Origin: UBA8108 sp965659285 | GTDB lineage: Bacteria; Planctomycetota; UBA8108 | DNA length: 5,529 bases | Direction: 5' to 3' | NCBI GenBank assembly: GCA_965659285.1 | Contig: CBFHWB010000216.1 | Span: forward strand, 1-5,529 | Shown: positions 1 through 5,529 of the stretch, one piece after another | Layout: each line of letters starts with the position of its first letter | Numbering within the stretch: the stretch's first letter is position 1 | The notes under the pieces: model-generated | What the model was told of the DNA's origin: nothing | Database searches by the model: none | What the model saw: the letters and a program-made list of their open reading frames with translations, nothing else | Made by a program: the position numbers and the translations under genes

Positions 1-1
1 C

Positions 2-2287
2 ATGGGTGCCTGGCCGTCTGACCTGCAGCTCGACTCCCTGCGTGGAGACGGCGGCGGATCTGAGGGTCTGTGGGGCAACGCGCTCCTCGGACGCACCGAA
101 GGCCACGGAAGCTTCTCGGTCGAGTTCGACAACTGGGTGGGCGGATTTGATCCGGCCACCGGCGGTTCGCCCAACAGCGACTGCAGCTACCACGTCGGGC
201 TTCTTGCCAACACCATGGTCAACGCGCATGTCGCGACGAACATGGACCTCGGAGTCGGAGCTGCCGACCTGCCGAACCTCTTCACCGAAGAGGGCGTCCA
301 CGTAGCCGTCAAGTACGCGCCCAACGGGCACGTCACCGTCACGCTCAACGATGAGCTGGTGGTGGTCGACAGCCACGTGGTGCCGCTCAGCGGTGACCTG
401 ATCCTTGGTTTCACCGGCGGAACCGGTGGCGCCACGGCCGACCAGGAAGTCGCCAACATCACTCTGTATGAGCTTGGTGCGCCCGGCCCCACCTTCGCGG
501 ATGCCGGCTACTGGGAATTTGACAACAGCCTCGCCGCCTCGACCGGACAGCCCGACCTCGATGCGGTAGCCTACGAAGGCGTAGAACCCGGGGTTGCATA
601 CGAAGCTGCCGTGATCAACGGCGAAGATGCCATTGTCGGCCACCTGGCCGACGGCGCGGCGCTTCGCGTCCACCACGGACTCGCCCCCAACGGCGGTGGT
701 AGTTATGTAAATGACTACACCCTGATCATGGATGTCCTGTTCCCTGTTGTTGATAACTGGATCTCGCTTTACCAGACCAACGGCTGTGGAGACACGGACG
801 TCCTGGCCTGTAGTAACGATGGAGACTGGTTCGTCAACACCTCCAACGGAATCGGTATCAGCGGTAACTACGGAGGTTCGGTCCAGGGCAACACCTGGCA
901 CCGTCTCGCCCTGACCGTTGACAGCGCCACCGGGCTCTACACCAGCTACCTTGACGGTGTGCAGGTGCAGCAGAACGTTGACGCGGTTGCCGTCGATGGA
1001 CGCTTCAGCCTCTACAGCCAGGCCAACGCTCCCCCGATTGACTGGGTCCTGCTCTTCGCAGACGAGACCGGTGTCAGTGAGATGGGCGAGGTGCTGATCA
1101 ACAGCGCCGGCATCATCAACCGCGCCCTGAGCGGTGAAGAGGTCACGGCCCTTGGCGGACCGAATGCCGCCGGCGTCTCGGTCGCTGGAGCATTGCCCCC
1201 GGAACCCCCGGTGGACCAGCCCAACGACCTGTGTGACGGCGCGATCGCGCTTGACCTCAACGCCGACACCCTGAGTGTCAGCGTCGACGGTTCAACCGCC
1301 GAAGGTGCCAACCCGGATGCTGAAAACGCTACCTGTAGCTCGAGCAACGCGCCCGGCCTCTGGTACAGCGTACCTGCAGTCGGCGGCTCAATGACAGCCT
1401 CGCTCTGCGGCAGCAACTACGACACCAAGATCAGCGTCTTCAGTGGCGCCTGCGGAGGTGTCACCTGTGTCGCCAGTAACGACGACTCCTGCGGTCTGCA
1501 GTCGGTAGCCTCCTGGGCACCCGAGGAAGGTGCGACCTACCTCGTTCTTGTCCACGGCTTCGGCAGCAGTTCGGGTGATTTCACCCTCACGGTCGAAGCT
1601 GTTCTCGCTATGCAGGACAACGACGATTGTGGCGGAGCCATCGAACTGGACCTGGCCACAGGCCAGGCCGTGGTCGAAGGCTCGACTGCCAGCGGAGCTA
1701 CTGCTGACGCCGAAAGCGGCGACTGTGGCGCGAGCACCGCGCCCGGTCTCTGGTACAGCGCCGTCGGAAACGGCGGGGCCATGAGCGCCGGTCTCTGCGG
1801 CAGCAGCTATGACACCAGGATCAGTGTCTTCAGCGGCGACTGTGGAGCTCTCTCCTGTGTCGCCAACAATGACGATTCCTGCGGCCTGCAGTCGGTGGCC
1901 GGCTGGGACTCTGAAGATGGAGTCACCTATCGGATCCTGGTGCACGGCTTCAGCACCCGTTCCGGCGACTTCATTCTGACAGTCGACCAGTCTGCGCCTC
2001 CGGCGCCCGGCGTTGGGCCGTTCATCCGTGGTGACGCTAATGGAGATTCGACTGTCGATATCTCTGACGCGACCACCATGCTGAACTGGCTCTTCCTCGG
2101 TGCGGCGGAGCCTGGCTGTGTTGCCTCGAATGACTCCAACGGTGACGGAGTCATCAACATCTCCGACCCGACGCACCTCCTGAACTTCCTCTTCCTCGGC
2201 GGAAGCGCTCCGCCGGCGCCTTCGGATTGTGGAAACTCCGAAGCGGAGGGAGACCTGGCCCTGGGTTGTGCCAGCGGAGGCTGCTGA
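2..2287 (+). CDS. Secreted multidomain lectin/LamG/PPC-like protein with C-terminal dockerin-like module (5' partial)
   Basis: The reading frame is open at the left edge and has no signal peptide. The first domain looks cut, so the ATG at position 2 is probably an internal Met and the true start lies upstream. Residue numbers count from position 2. Residues 1-158 resemble the C-terminal part of a legume/L-type lectin fold: FSVEFDNW at 38-45 and GFTGGTGGATADQEV at 136-150. Residues 169-385 look like a LamG/ConA-like jelly roll (GYWEFDNSL, then NTWHRLALTVD and SYLDGVQV). Residues 408-532 and 540-662 are two PPC-like repeats, about 60% identical by eye, each with six conserved Cys and the motif NDDSCGLQSVA. 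Residues 676-761 hold two dockerin-type calcium loops (D678-D689 and D711-D722) and a tail with Cys 743, 756 and 761. The expected role is extracellular glycan or surface binding; no catalytic motif is visible. The stop is followed by a strong terminator. The coding call is firm; the ligand is unknown. Confidence 0.92.
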   Translation: MGAWPSDLQLDSLRGDGGGSEGLWGNALLGRTEGHGSFSVEFDNWVGGFDPATGGSPNSDCSYHVGLLANTMVNAHVATNMDLGVGAADLPNLFTEEGVHVAVKYAPNGHVTVTLNDELVVVDSHVVPLSGDLILGFTGGTGGATADQEVANITLYELGAPGPTFADAGYWEFDNSLAASTGQPDLDAVAYEGVEPGVAYEAAVINGEDAIVGHLADGAALRVHHGLAPNGGGSYVNDYTLIMDVLFPVVDNWISLYQTNGCGDTDVLACSNDGDWFVNTSNGIGISGNYGGSVQGNTWHRLALTVDSATGLYTSYLDGVQVQQNVDAVAVDGRFSLYSQANAPPIDWVLLFADETGVSEMGEVLINSAGIINRALSGEEVTALGGPNAAGVSVAGALPPEPPVDQPNDLCDGAIALDLNADTLSVSVDGSTAEGANPDAENATCSSSNAPGLWYSVPAVGGSMTASLCGSNYDTKISVFSGACGGVTCVASNDDSCGLQSVASWAPEEGATYLVLVHGFGSSSGDFTLTVEAVLAMQDNDDCGGAIELDLATGQAVVEGSTASGATADAESGDCGASTAPGLWYSAVGNGGAMSAGLCGSSYDTRISVFSGDCGALSCVANNDDSCGLQSVAGWDSEDGVTYRILVHGFSTRSGDFILTVDQSAPPAPGVGPFIRGDANGDSTVDISDATTMLNWLFLGAAEPGCVASNDSNGDGVINISDPTHLLNFLFLGGSAPPAPSDCGNSEAEGDLALGCASGGC
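1223..1987 (+). repeat. Tandem duplication of a six-Cys PPC-like domain
   Basis: Two in-frame units, 1223-1597 and 1619-1987, encode domains of about 125 and 123 residues joined by a seven-residue linker. My manual alignment gives about 78 matches over 125 positions. Identity is highest in the second half, around APGLWYS, LCGS.YDT.ISVFSG, NDDSCGLQSVA and LVHGF..SGDF.LTV. All six Cys are kept in both copies, which fits three disulfides in an exported protein. The DNA is also close in places, for example around 1489-1511 and 1876-1901. This points to internal duplication within the gene. The PPC-like family name is by pattern resemblance only. Confidence 0.8.
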
Positions 2288-2297
2288 ACCTGACAGC

Positions 2298-2316
2298 GAG
2301 AGTCACCGCGACTCTC
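2298..2316 (+). other. Small hairpin between stop codon and terminator
   Basis: GAGAGTC (2298-2304) and GACTCTC (2310-2316) form a perfect 7-bp stem with the 5-nt loop ACCGC. It begins 11 nt after the stop codon of the upstream gene and ends 7 nt before the main terminator stem. It has no T-tract. It may protect the 3' end of the message or help the terminator. The pairing is certain; the function is inferred. Confidence 0.5.
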
Positions 2317-2323
2317 AAGGTCA

Positions 2324-2364
2324 GCGGGCCCGAATCCTTAACCGGATTCGGGCCCGCTTTTTTT
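2324..2364 (+). terminator. Strong intrinsic (Rho-independent) terminator
   Basis: GCGGGCCCGAATCC (2324-2337) pairs perfectly with GGATTCGGGCCCGC (2344-2357), giving a 14-bp GC-rich stem with the 6-nt loop TTAACC. Seven T residues follow directly (2358-2364). Stem, loop and T-tract all match the classic form. It lies 36 nt after the stop of the lectin/LamG gene and should end that transcript, which argues against an operon with the next gene. Confidence 0.93.
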
Positions 2365-2505
2365 ATGCCCCTGCCGCCGACTGGCCAGGAGACTGATCGG
2401 GGCTCTTTTCTATGACTGGCGATCGCCTCAGTGGGAGTCCAGACGGCGGCCTGTTTTCCTTCGTGACCCCGCTCGAAAGAAATCTATTCGCTATCGATGC
2501 AAACC

Positions 2506-2534
2506 TTGCGTAGCGCAAAACCCGCCCTTACACT
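2506..2534 (+). promoter_or_regulatory. Weak sigma70-like promoter candidate overlapping a small dyad
   Basis: TTGCGT (2506-2511) and TACACT (2529-2534) are spaced by 17 nt and match the -35 and -10 consensus at 3/6 and 4/6 positions. The -35 lies inside the short dyad TTGCG-TAG-CGCAA (2506-2518), which could be an operator half-site pair. If used, the leader before the secreted-protein gene at 2852 would be roughly 310 nt. Matches of this quality arise by chance, and promoter consensus in this kind of organism is uncertain. Confidence 0.25.
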
Positions 2535-2551
2535 GGATTCTGGTCGATATT

Positions 2552-2568
2552 CTTTGGGGATCCCAAAG
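2552..2568. other. Short perfect dyad CTTTGGG-GAT-CCCAAAG
   Basis: CTTTGGG (2552-2558) and CCCAAAG (2562-2568) are perfect inverted arms around GAT. They sit just downstream of the candidate -10 at 2529-2534, a position where an operator or a leader hairpin could act. As RNA it would need to open its inner pairs to make room for a loop. The symmetry is certain; any regulatory role is speculative. Confidence 0.4.
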
Positions 2569-2720
2569 GATCGGAAGAAGCGCATCTCGCAGGGTGAAAA
2601 AAGTCCTGATTCCGGGTCTTCTCTTCCTGGAAAATAAAGAAATGCAGGCTCTACCGAGGTTTTTCGACCCGCCAGGAGAATGTCTTTGGGGGTTTTATTG
2701 CAGGGTATTTAACCCGGTTC

Positions 2721-2760
2721 GCCTGAGCATTTTTTTCGAAAAAAATCTAATGATTCAGGC
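2721..2760. repeat. Nested inverted repeat with a T7-CG-A7 palindrome
   Basis: The outer arms GCCTGA (2721-2726) and TCAGGC (2755-2760) enclose a perfect 18-bp palindrome at 2729-2746 made of A, seven T, CG, seven A, T. The structure lies about 90 bp before the ATG of the secreted-protein gene. It could be a regulator binding site, a curved A-tract/UP-like element for the promoter candidate just downstream, or an AU-rich RNA hairpin. It does not look like a normal terminator, because the T-run is in the stem rather than after a GC stem. Confidence 0.6.
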
Positions 2761-2783
2761 TGTAGTCGTTGAATTGGCATAAA
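2754..2783 (+). promoter_or_regulatory. Candidate extended -10 promoter for the downstream secreted-protein gene
   Basis: TTCAGG (2754-2759) could serve as -35 and CATAAA (2778-2783) as -10, with an 18-nt spacer. TG at 2775-2776 is in the extended -10 position. The T7/A7 tract at 2729-2746 lies where an upstream UP-like element would be expected. A start near 2790 would give a leader of about 60 nt before the ATG at 2852. Each box matches the consensus only partly, so this is a candidate that fits the context rather than a clear promoter. Confidence 0.35.
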
Positions 2784-2839
2784 TTCGGTAGCCAAGGGTC
2801 GAGGTAAAAAACGTGTCGCTTTTAAATAATATTCATTCC

Positions 2840-2845
2840 AGGTGG
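2840..2845 (+). promoter_or_regulatory. Ribosome binding site AGGTGG supporting the ATG at 2852
   Basis: AGGTGG lies 6 nt before the ATG at 2852. A rival in-frame GTG at 2813 has GAGG at 2801-2804 with an 8-nt gap, so both are possible. I prefer 2852 because it is an ATG, it gives a compact signal peptide, and the stretch 2813-2851 is AT-rich with codons (TTA, AAT AAT ATT) rare in the body of the gene. Confidence 0.5.
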
Positions 2846-2851
2846 AACACC

Positions 2852-4636
2852 ATGAGAGTTTTGCACTGTGTTGCTGTTCTCTTCGTTCTTTTTGCCGTAA
2901 GGGCTTCGTTTGCCCAGGAGAATTGCTCGACTGTACTCGTCGCGGATGGGGTCGATTTCTCGATGCTCAAAGGCGGCGCTGTTGGTTCTGACCTTGAACC
3001 CCTGAACCTGGATGAAGACGGAGACGGCATCCCCGACCGTCCCAACGAACCTTCTCCTGACGAAAACGGAGCTCCGACTCTCGGGTGGACCCTCGAGGAC
3101 TTTGATGCCAGCGACTGGGAGGTGGCCCCCTCCGGTTTCGGCTATGGCGATCGCCTCGACATCATCGGAACGGTCCTCGACGACATGGAAGAATCCTACG
3201 TAAGCGTCTACCTGCGACACACTTTTGAGATCGAAAATCTTGCGGGAATCAACTCCATGGCCTTCAACATGGACTACGATGATTCCTTCGTCGCCTACAT
3301 CAATGGAGTCGAGGTCGCCCGCCGCAACCTTGAAGGCTCCCCGCCCCCCTTCAATGAACTGGCCGGGACCAACCACGAATCGACAGGCGCCTTCGAATCC
3401 ATCCCGTTGCTCGACATTGACTCTCTCGAAGAAGGTGAAAATATCCTGGCGATCCAGGTACACAACACCACCTGGAGCAGCAGCGACCTCCACCTCAGAA
3501 TCGAGGTGATCGCCAACCCCGACGACGGACTGGAATGTCCCAGTGGAATGGCCTGTTCCCAGGACGGGATCACCGGTGAGATCATGCTCAACTGGACCAA
3601 CCAGGATGGCGGCTACGAGGCGATCCAGGTGTGGCGTAACGGCGAAATGATCGAGGAGAACATTGGTGGCGACCAGGAGCTCTATGTAGATGACAGCCCA
3701 CTCAGCGGTGAGATCACCTACGCGATCGTGGCCGTCGATCCCGCGGCGGCCTGCGCGGAATGTGAGCCCATTGAATGTACGATGATCATCTTCGATGAGG
3801 CTGACATCCTGATAGCGCCCGGCGATGAGTGGAGCTTTCTCACCGGGGCCGCGGGAGGTCCGGACCCCGAATGGCTCGAAGAGGACTTCGATGATTTCGA
3901 CTGGGAGGTCGGACCGACAGGAATCGGCTACGGAGATGGTGACGATGCCACTGTGATTGAAGACATGCGTAACAGCTACGTCGCGATCTACGCCAGGAAG
4001 GTCGTTCAGCTCGAGCTCGCGGCGATTGAAGCACTCGTCCTGTCCTGCGCGGTCGACGACGGTTTTGTCGCCTACTTTAATGGAGAAGAAATTGGTCGTT
4101 TCAATGTCCCCGAGGGAGAGGTGAACAACGACACCACCGCGATCACCGCCAACCCACAGGGTGAACCAGTGGACGCCGATTACGTCCCGGTAGAAATCGC
4201 TGTTCCCGGAGACCTGCTGGTTGAGGGCAACAACGTCATCGCCATCAGCGTACACAACGCCACGCTCAACAGCAGCGACCTGACCTTCGTCCCGACGCTC
4301 ATACAAATCCCCAGCGGCAAAGGCGGAGGCCCCGGCCCCGGAGTTGGAGATCTGTTCCTCAGGGGCGATGTCGATGACAACGGCTTCGTCAACCTCACAG
4401 ACGCGGTTTCCCTGCTGCTCTACCTGTTCCAGCAGGGAAATGAACCCAGTTGCCTCGACTCGACTGACATCGACGACAACGGTTTCCTGAACCTGACGGA
4501 TGGAGTCAGCCTGCTCAACCACCTCTTCCGGGCGGGTCCGGCTCCTCAGCCTCCCGGCTTCCTTGAATGCGGCGAGGACCCCACCGAGGACACTCTTGGC
4601 GACTGCACCAGCAGCGACTGCGCCGAAGAGGGATAG
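2852..4636 (+). CDS. Secreted protein with two galactose-binding-like domains, Fn3-like domain and C-terminal dockerin-like module
   Basis: This is a complete gene of 594 residues from the ATG at 2852 (607 from the alternative GTG at 2813). Residues 1-21 are a Sec signal peptide: short basic start, hydrophobic core, cleavage expected after ASFA before QEN. Copy A of a beta-sandwich (about 27-220) has FGYGD, SYVSVYLRHTFEI, DDSFVAYINGVEVAR and LAIQVHN..WSSSDL. Copy B (about 317-486) has IGYGDGDD, SYVAIYARK, DDGFVAYFNGEEIGRFN and AISVHN..LNSSDL. Such modules accompany CotH or lamin-tail proteins and resemble galactose-binding folds. Between them, about 229-309 is Fn3-like. Copy A alone carries a thrombospondin-type-3-like acidic insert, DEDGDGIPD at 54-62. 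A Gly/Pro linker (489-499) leads to two calcium loops (D506-D517, D539-D550) and tail Cys 573, 585 and 590. No catalytic site is seen, so adhesion or surface scaffolding is the best guess. The gene is convergent with the permease gene, 29 nt between stops. Confidence 0.93.
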   Translation: MRVLHCVAVLFVLFAVRASFAQENCSTVLVADGVDFSMLKGGAVGSDLEPLNLDEDGDGIPDRPNEPSPDENGAPTLGWTLEDFDASDWEVAPSGFGYGDRLDIIGTVLDDMEESYVSVYLRHTFEIENLAGINSMAFNMDYDDSFVAYINGVEVARRNLEGSPPPFNELAGTNHESTGAFESIPLLDIDSLEEGENILAIQVHNTTWSSSDLHLRIEVIANPDDGLECPSGMACSQDGITGEIMLNWTNQDGGYEAIQVWRNGEMIEENIGGDQELYVDDSPLSGEITYAIVAVDPAAACAECEPIECTMIIFDEADILIAPGDEWSFLTGAAGGPDPEWLEEDFDDFDWEVGPTGIGYGDGDDATVIEDMRNSYVAIYARKVVQLELAAIEALVLSCAVDDGFVAYFNGEEIGRFNVPEGEVNNDTTAITANPQGEPVDADYVPVEIAVPGDLLVEGNNVIAISVHNATLNSSDLTFVPTLIQIPSGKGGGPGPGVGDLFLRGDVDDNGFVNLTDAVSLLLYLFQQGNEPSCLDSTDIDDNGFLNLTDGVSLLNHLFRAGPAPQPPGFLECGEDPTEDTLGDCTSSDCAEEG

Positions 4637-4666
4637 AGCCCATACCACGGAAATCGTGGGGGCTCT
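4635..4666. terminator. Hairpin shared by two convergent genes, touching both stop codons
   Basis: AGAGCCC (4635-4641) pairs with GGGCTCT (4660-4666). Inside, CCACG (4645-4649) pairs with CGTGG (4655-4659) around the loop GAAAT, leaving ATA (4642-4644) as a one-sided bulge. That gives 12 bp in total. The left arm starts within the TAG of the plus-strand gene and the right arm ends on the last base of the minus-strand stop. There is no T-tract on either side, so it would be a bidirectional U-less terminator or a 3'-end stabiliser, not a canonical intrinsic terminator. The pairing is clear; the function is inferred from position. Confidence 0.65.
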
Positions 4667-5529
4667 CAGGCAGTCTCCTTCAGCGGCCAGAACAGGGGTA
4701 TGAAGACCGTCGCGGCGACCCACATCAGGAGGTTCAGGGGGAGCCCGATCTTGAGGTAGTCACGGAAGGTATAGCCTCCGGGTCCCATCACGATCAGGTT
4801 GGTCTGGTAGCCCAGGGGAGAGGCGAAGCTCGCGCTCGCTCCGAAACAGATGGCCACCAGGAGGGATTCGTGGTTGATCCCGGTCTCCTGGGCAAGCCCC
4901 ATCGCAATGGGAAAGAGCAGGACCGCCACGGCGCTGTTTGAAAGGAAGGTCGTCAGCACCGATGTCAGCAGGTAAAAAACTGACAGGAAGATGTACGGAT
5001 TAACGTCTGCCCCTCCCACCAGCCCAAGGATCCCTTCCACTCCAACGGAGTCCAGCCCAGTGTGGTGAATCGCTCCGGCAAGCGGAATGGCAGCCGCCAG
5101 CAACAGCAGCACCGTTGTATCAAGAGATCGAAGCGCCTCGTCAACGCGAATGCAGCGGGTGACGAGCACCAGGGCCACCCCCATGATGGCAAGGTGCGCC
5201 AGGGAAGGCGCGCCCGGGGTAGAAGAGGTTACCGTCGCTGCCGCGACGACCCCCAGGAGTGTCAACATGACCAATGGCGCCTTGCGCTTATTGACACGCG
5301 TCTGGTCTACCTCCTCGACCACGAGTACTGCCTCGCTCTCACGTAATTCGTTGAGACCCGCATCATCGGCCTGGATCAGCAGGACGTCCCCCGCATGAAC
5401 CCGCATACGGCGAATGTGATAGAGATGCTGGCGACCGTGACGCTGAACGGCCATCACCTTCACTCCATAGTGGGCGTTGAGTCTCAGCCCACTGACCGTC
5501 CTGCCCTCAAAGGGGGAATCAGGCAGCAC
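4666..5529 (-). CDS. SLC13/DASS-family permease with RCK_C (TrkA-C) domain, N-terminal part missing
   Basis: The 287 codons run off the right edge; the first visible codon is GTG in mid-protein, not a start. Residues 1-73 fit an RCK_C (TrkA-C) regulatory domain: SPFEGRTVSGL, YGVKVMAVQR, and AGDVLLIQ before VLVVEE. Membrane segments follow at about 84-101, 109-125, 137-155 and 178-195. Next comes the family's hairpin signature LSNSAVAVLLFPIA (SNS at 197-199), then ASFASPLGYQTNLIVMGPGGY (PLGYQTN at 238-244), then a last helix at about 263-281. The SN. and QTN motifs are where the DASS fold binds its anion and Na+. SLC13-like proteins with inserted RCK_C domains are usually about 600 residues, so roughly half is seen. 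It should be an inner-membrane carrier for sulfate, dicarboxylate or a related anion; the substrate cannot be told from this part. It is convergent with the secreted-protein gene. Confidence 0.92.
   Translation of the reverse strand: MLPDSPFEGRTVSGLRLNAHYGVKVMAVQRHGRQHLYHIRRMRVHAGDVLLIQADDAGLNELRESEAVLVVEEVDQTRVNKRKAPLVMLTLLGVVAAATVTSSTPGAPSLAHLAIMGVALVLVTRCIRVDEALRSLDTTVLLLLAAAIPLAGAIHHTGLDSVGVEGILGLVGGADVNPYIFLSVFYLLTSVLTTFLSNSAVAVLLFPIAMGLAQETGINHESLLVAICFGASASFASPLGYQTNLIVMGPGGYTFRDYLKIGLPLNLLMWVAATVFIPLFWPLKETA

Larger units (their letters stand above)
2365..2851. other. Long intergenic region with dyads, no convincing gene
   Basis: About 490 bp separate the terminator from the start of the next gene. 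The DNA becomes visibly richer in A and T toward the right end. The one open frame of note (GTG at 2594 to 2782, 62 codons) has no well-placed Shine-Dalgarno sequence and no recognisable motif, so I do not call it. A ten-codon ATG frame at 2680-2712 (MSLGVLLQGI) follows AGGAG by only one base and is equally weak. What the region does hold is listed separately: two promoter candidates, a 17-nt dyad, and a long inverted repeat. I recognise no riboswitch or named small RNA here. Confidence 0.6.

Noticed and set aside
1388..2176. 262-codon open frame on the minus strand opposite the PPC-like repeats
   Set aside because: Its low-complexity Val/Ala/Gly/Asp composition mirrors the sense repeats. It has no motif and the sense frame is well supported.
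2027..2284. Reading the C-terminal loops as a cellulosomal dockerin
   Set aside because: No cohesin or cellulase domain is visible, recognition positions differ from the classic type, and a Cys tail follows; I call it dockerin-like only.
2680..2712. Ten-codon leader peptide frame (MSLGVLLQGI)
   Set aside because: AGGAG lies only one base before the ATG, the peptide has no run of a regulatory amino acid, and no terminator/antiterminator pair is evident.
2594..2782. 62-codon GTG-start frame in the intergenic region
   Set aside because: No well-placed Shine-Dalgarno sequence and no recognisable motif; it runs through the T7/A7 palindrome and has AT-rich non-coding composition.
2775..2790. Possible sigma54 promoter around TTGGCAT
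   Set aside because: TGGCA resembles a -24 box, but no TTGC-type -12 element follows at the required spacing.
2822..4723. 633-codon open frame on the minus strand, opposite the secreted-protein gene
   Set aside because: It is longer than the sense gene but has no recognisable domain, runs through the convergent hairpin and into the permease gene. It arises from the C-rich third positions of the sense codons. The sense frame has a signal peptide and clear domains.
4567..4941. 124-codon plus-strand frame spanning the end of the secreted-protein gene and the permease
   Set aside because: It overlaps the 3' end of one supported gene and is antisense to another, crosses the convergent hairpin, and shows no motif or start signal.

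Overview
The window comes from a GC-rich bacterium that makes large, modular secreted proteins. Two neighbouring plus-strand genes end in the same C-terminal module: two dockerin/EF-hand-type calcium loops followed by a Cys-rich tail. Combined with lectin, LamG, PPC-like and galactose-binding-like domains, this is a style I associate with Planctomycetota, with marine or metagenomic relatives less sure. That assignment is an inference from architecture; no phylogenetic marker gene is present.

Layout: (1) Positions 2-2287, plus strand, hold the 3' part of a gene for a surface or secreted protein with the order L-type-lectin-like domain, LamG/ConA-like domain, two six-Cys PPC-like repeats, dockerin-like module. 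Its 5' end lies outside the window. (2) Positions 2298-2364 hold two hairpins, the second a textbook intrinsic terminator. (3) Positions 2365-2851 are a long, relatively AT-rich non-coding stretch with several dyads, including a T7/A7 palindrome nested in a longer inverted repeat, and two weak promoter candidates. (4) Positions 2852-4636, plus strand, encode a complete secreted protein: signal peptide, galactose-binding-like beta-sandwich, Fn3-like domain, second beta-sandwich, dockerin-like module. (5) Positions 4635-4666 form a hairpin that touches both stop codons of a convergent gene pair. (6) Positions 4666-5529, minus strand, hold the C-terminal half of an SLC13/DASS-type permease with an RCK_C (TrkA-C) domain; its N-terminal half is outside the window.

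The two secreted proteins are probably separate transcription units, because a strong terminator and about 560 bp separate them. They are linked by their common C-terminal module, which suggests a shared export, anchoring or assembly route. The permease is transcribed toward them and shows no visible functional link. No mobile element, CRISPR array, tRNA, rRNA or recognisable riboswitch was seen. The most interesting signals are the repeated C-terminal module and the structured intergenic region.
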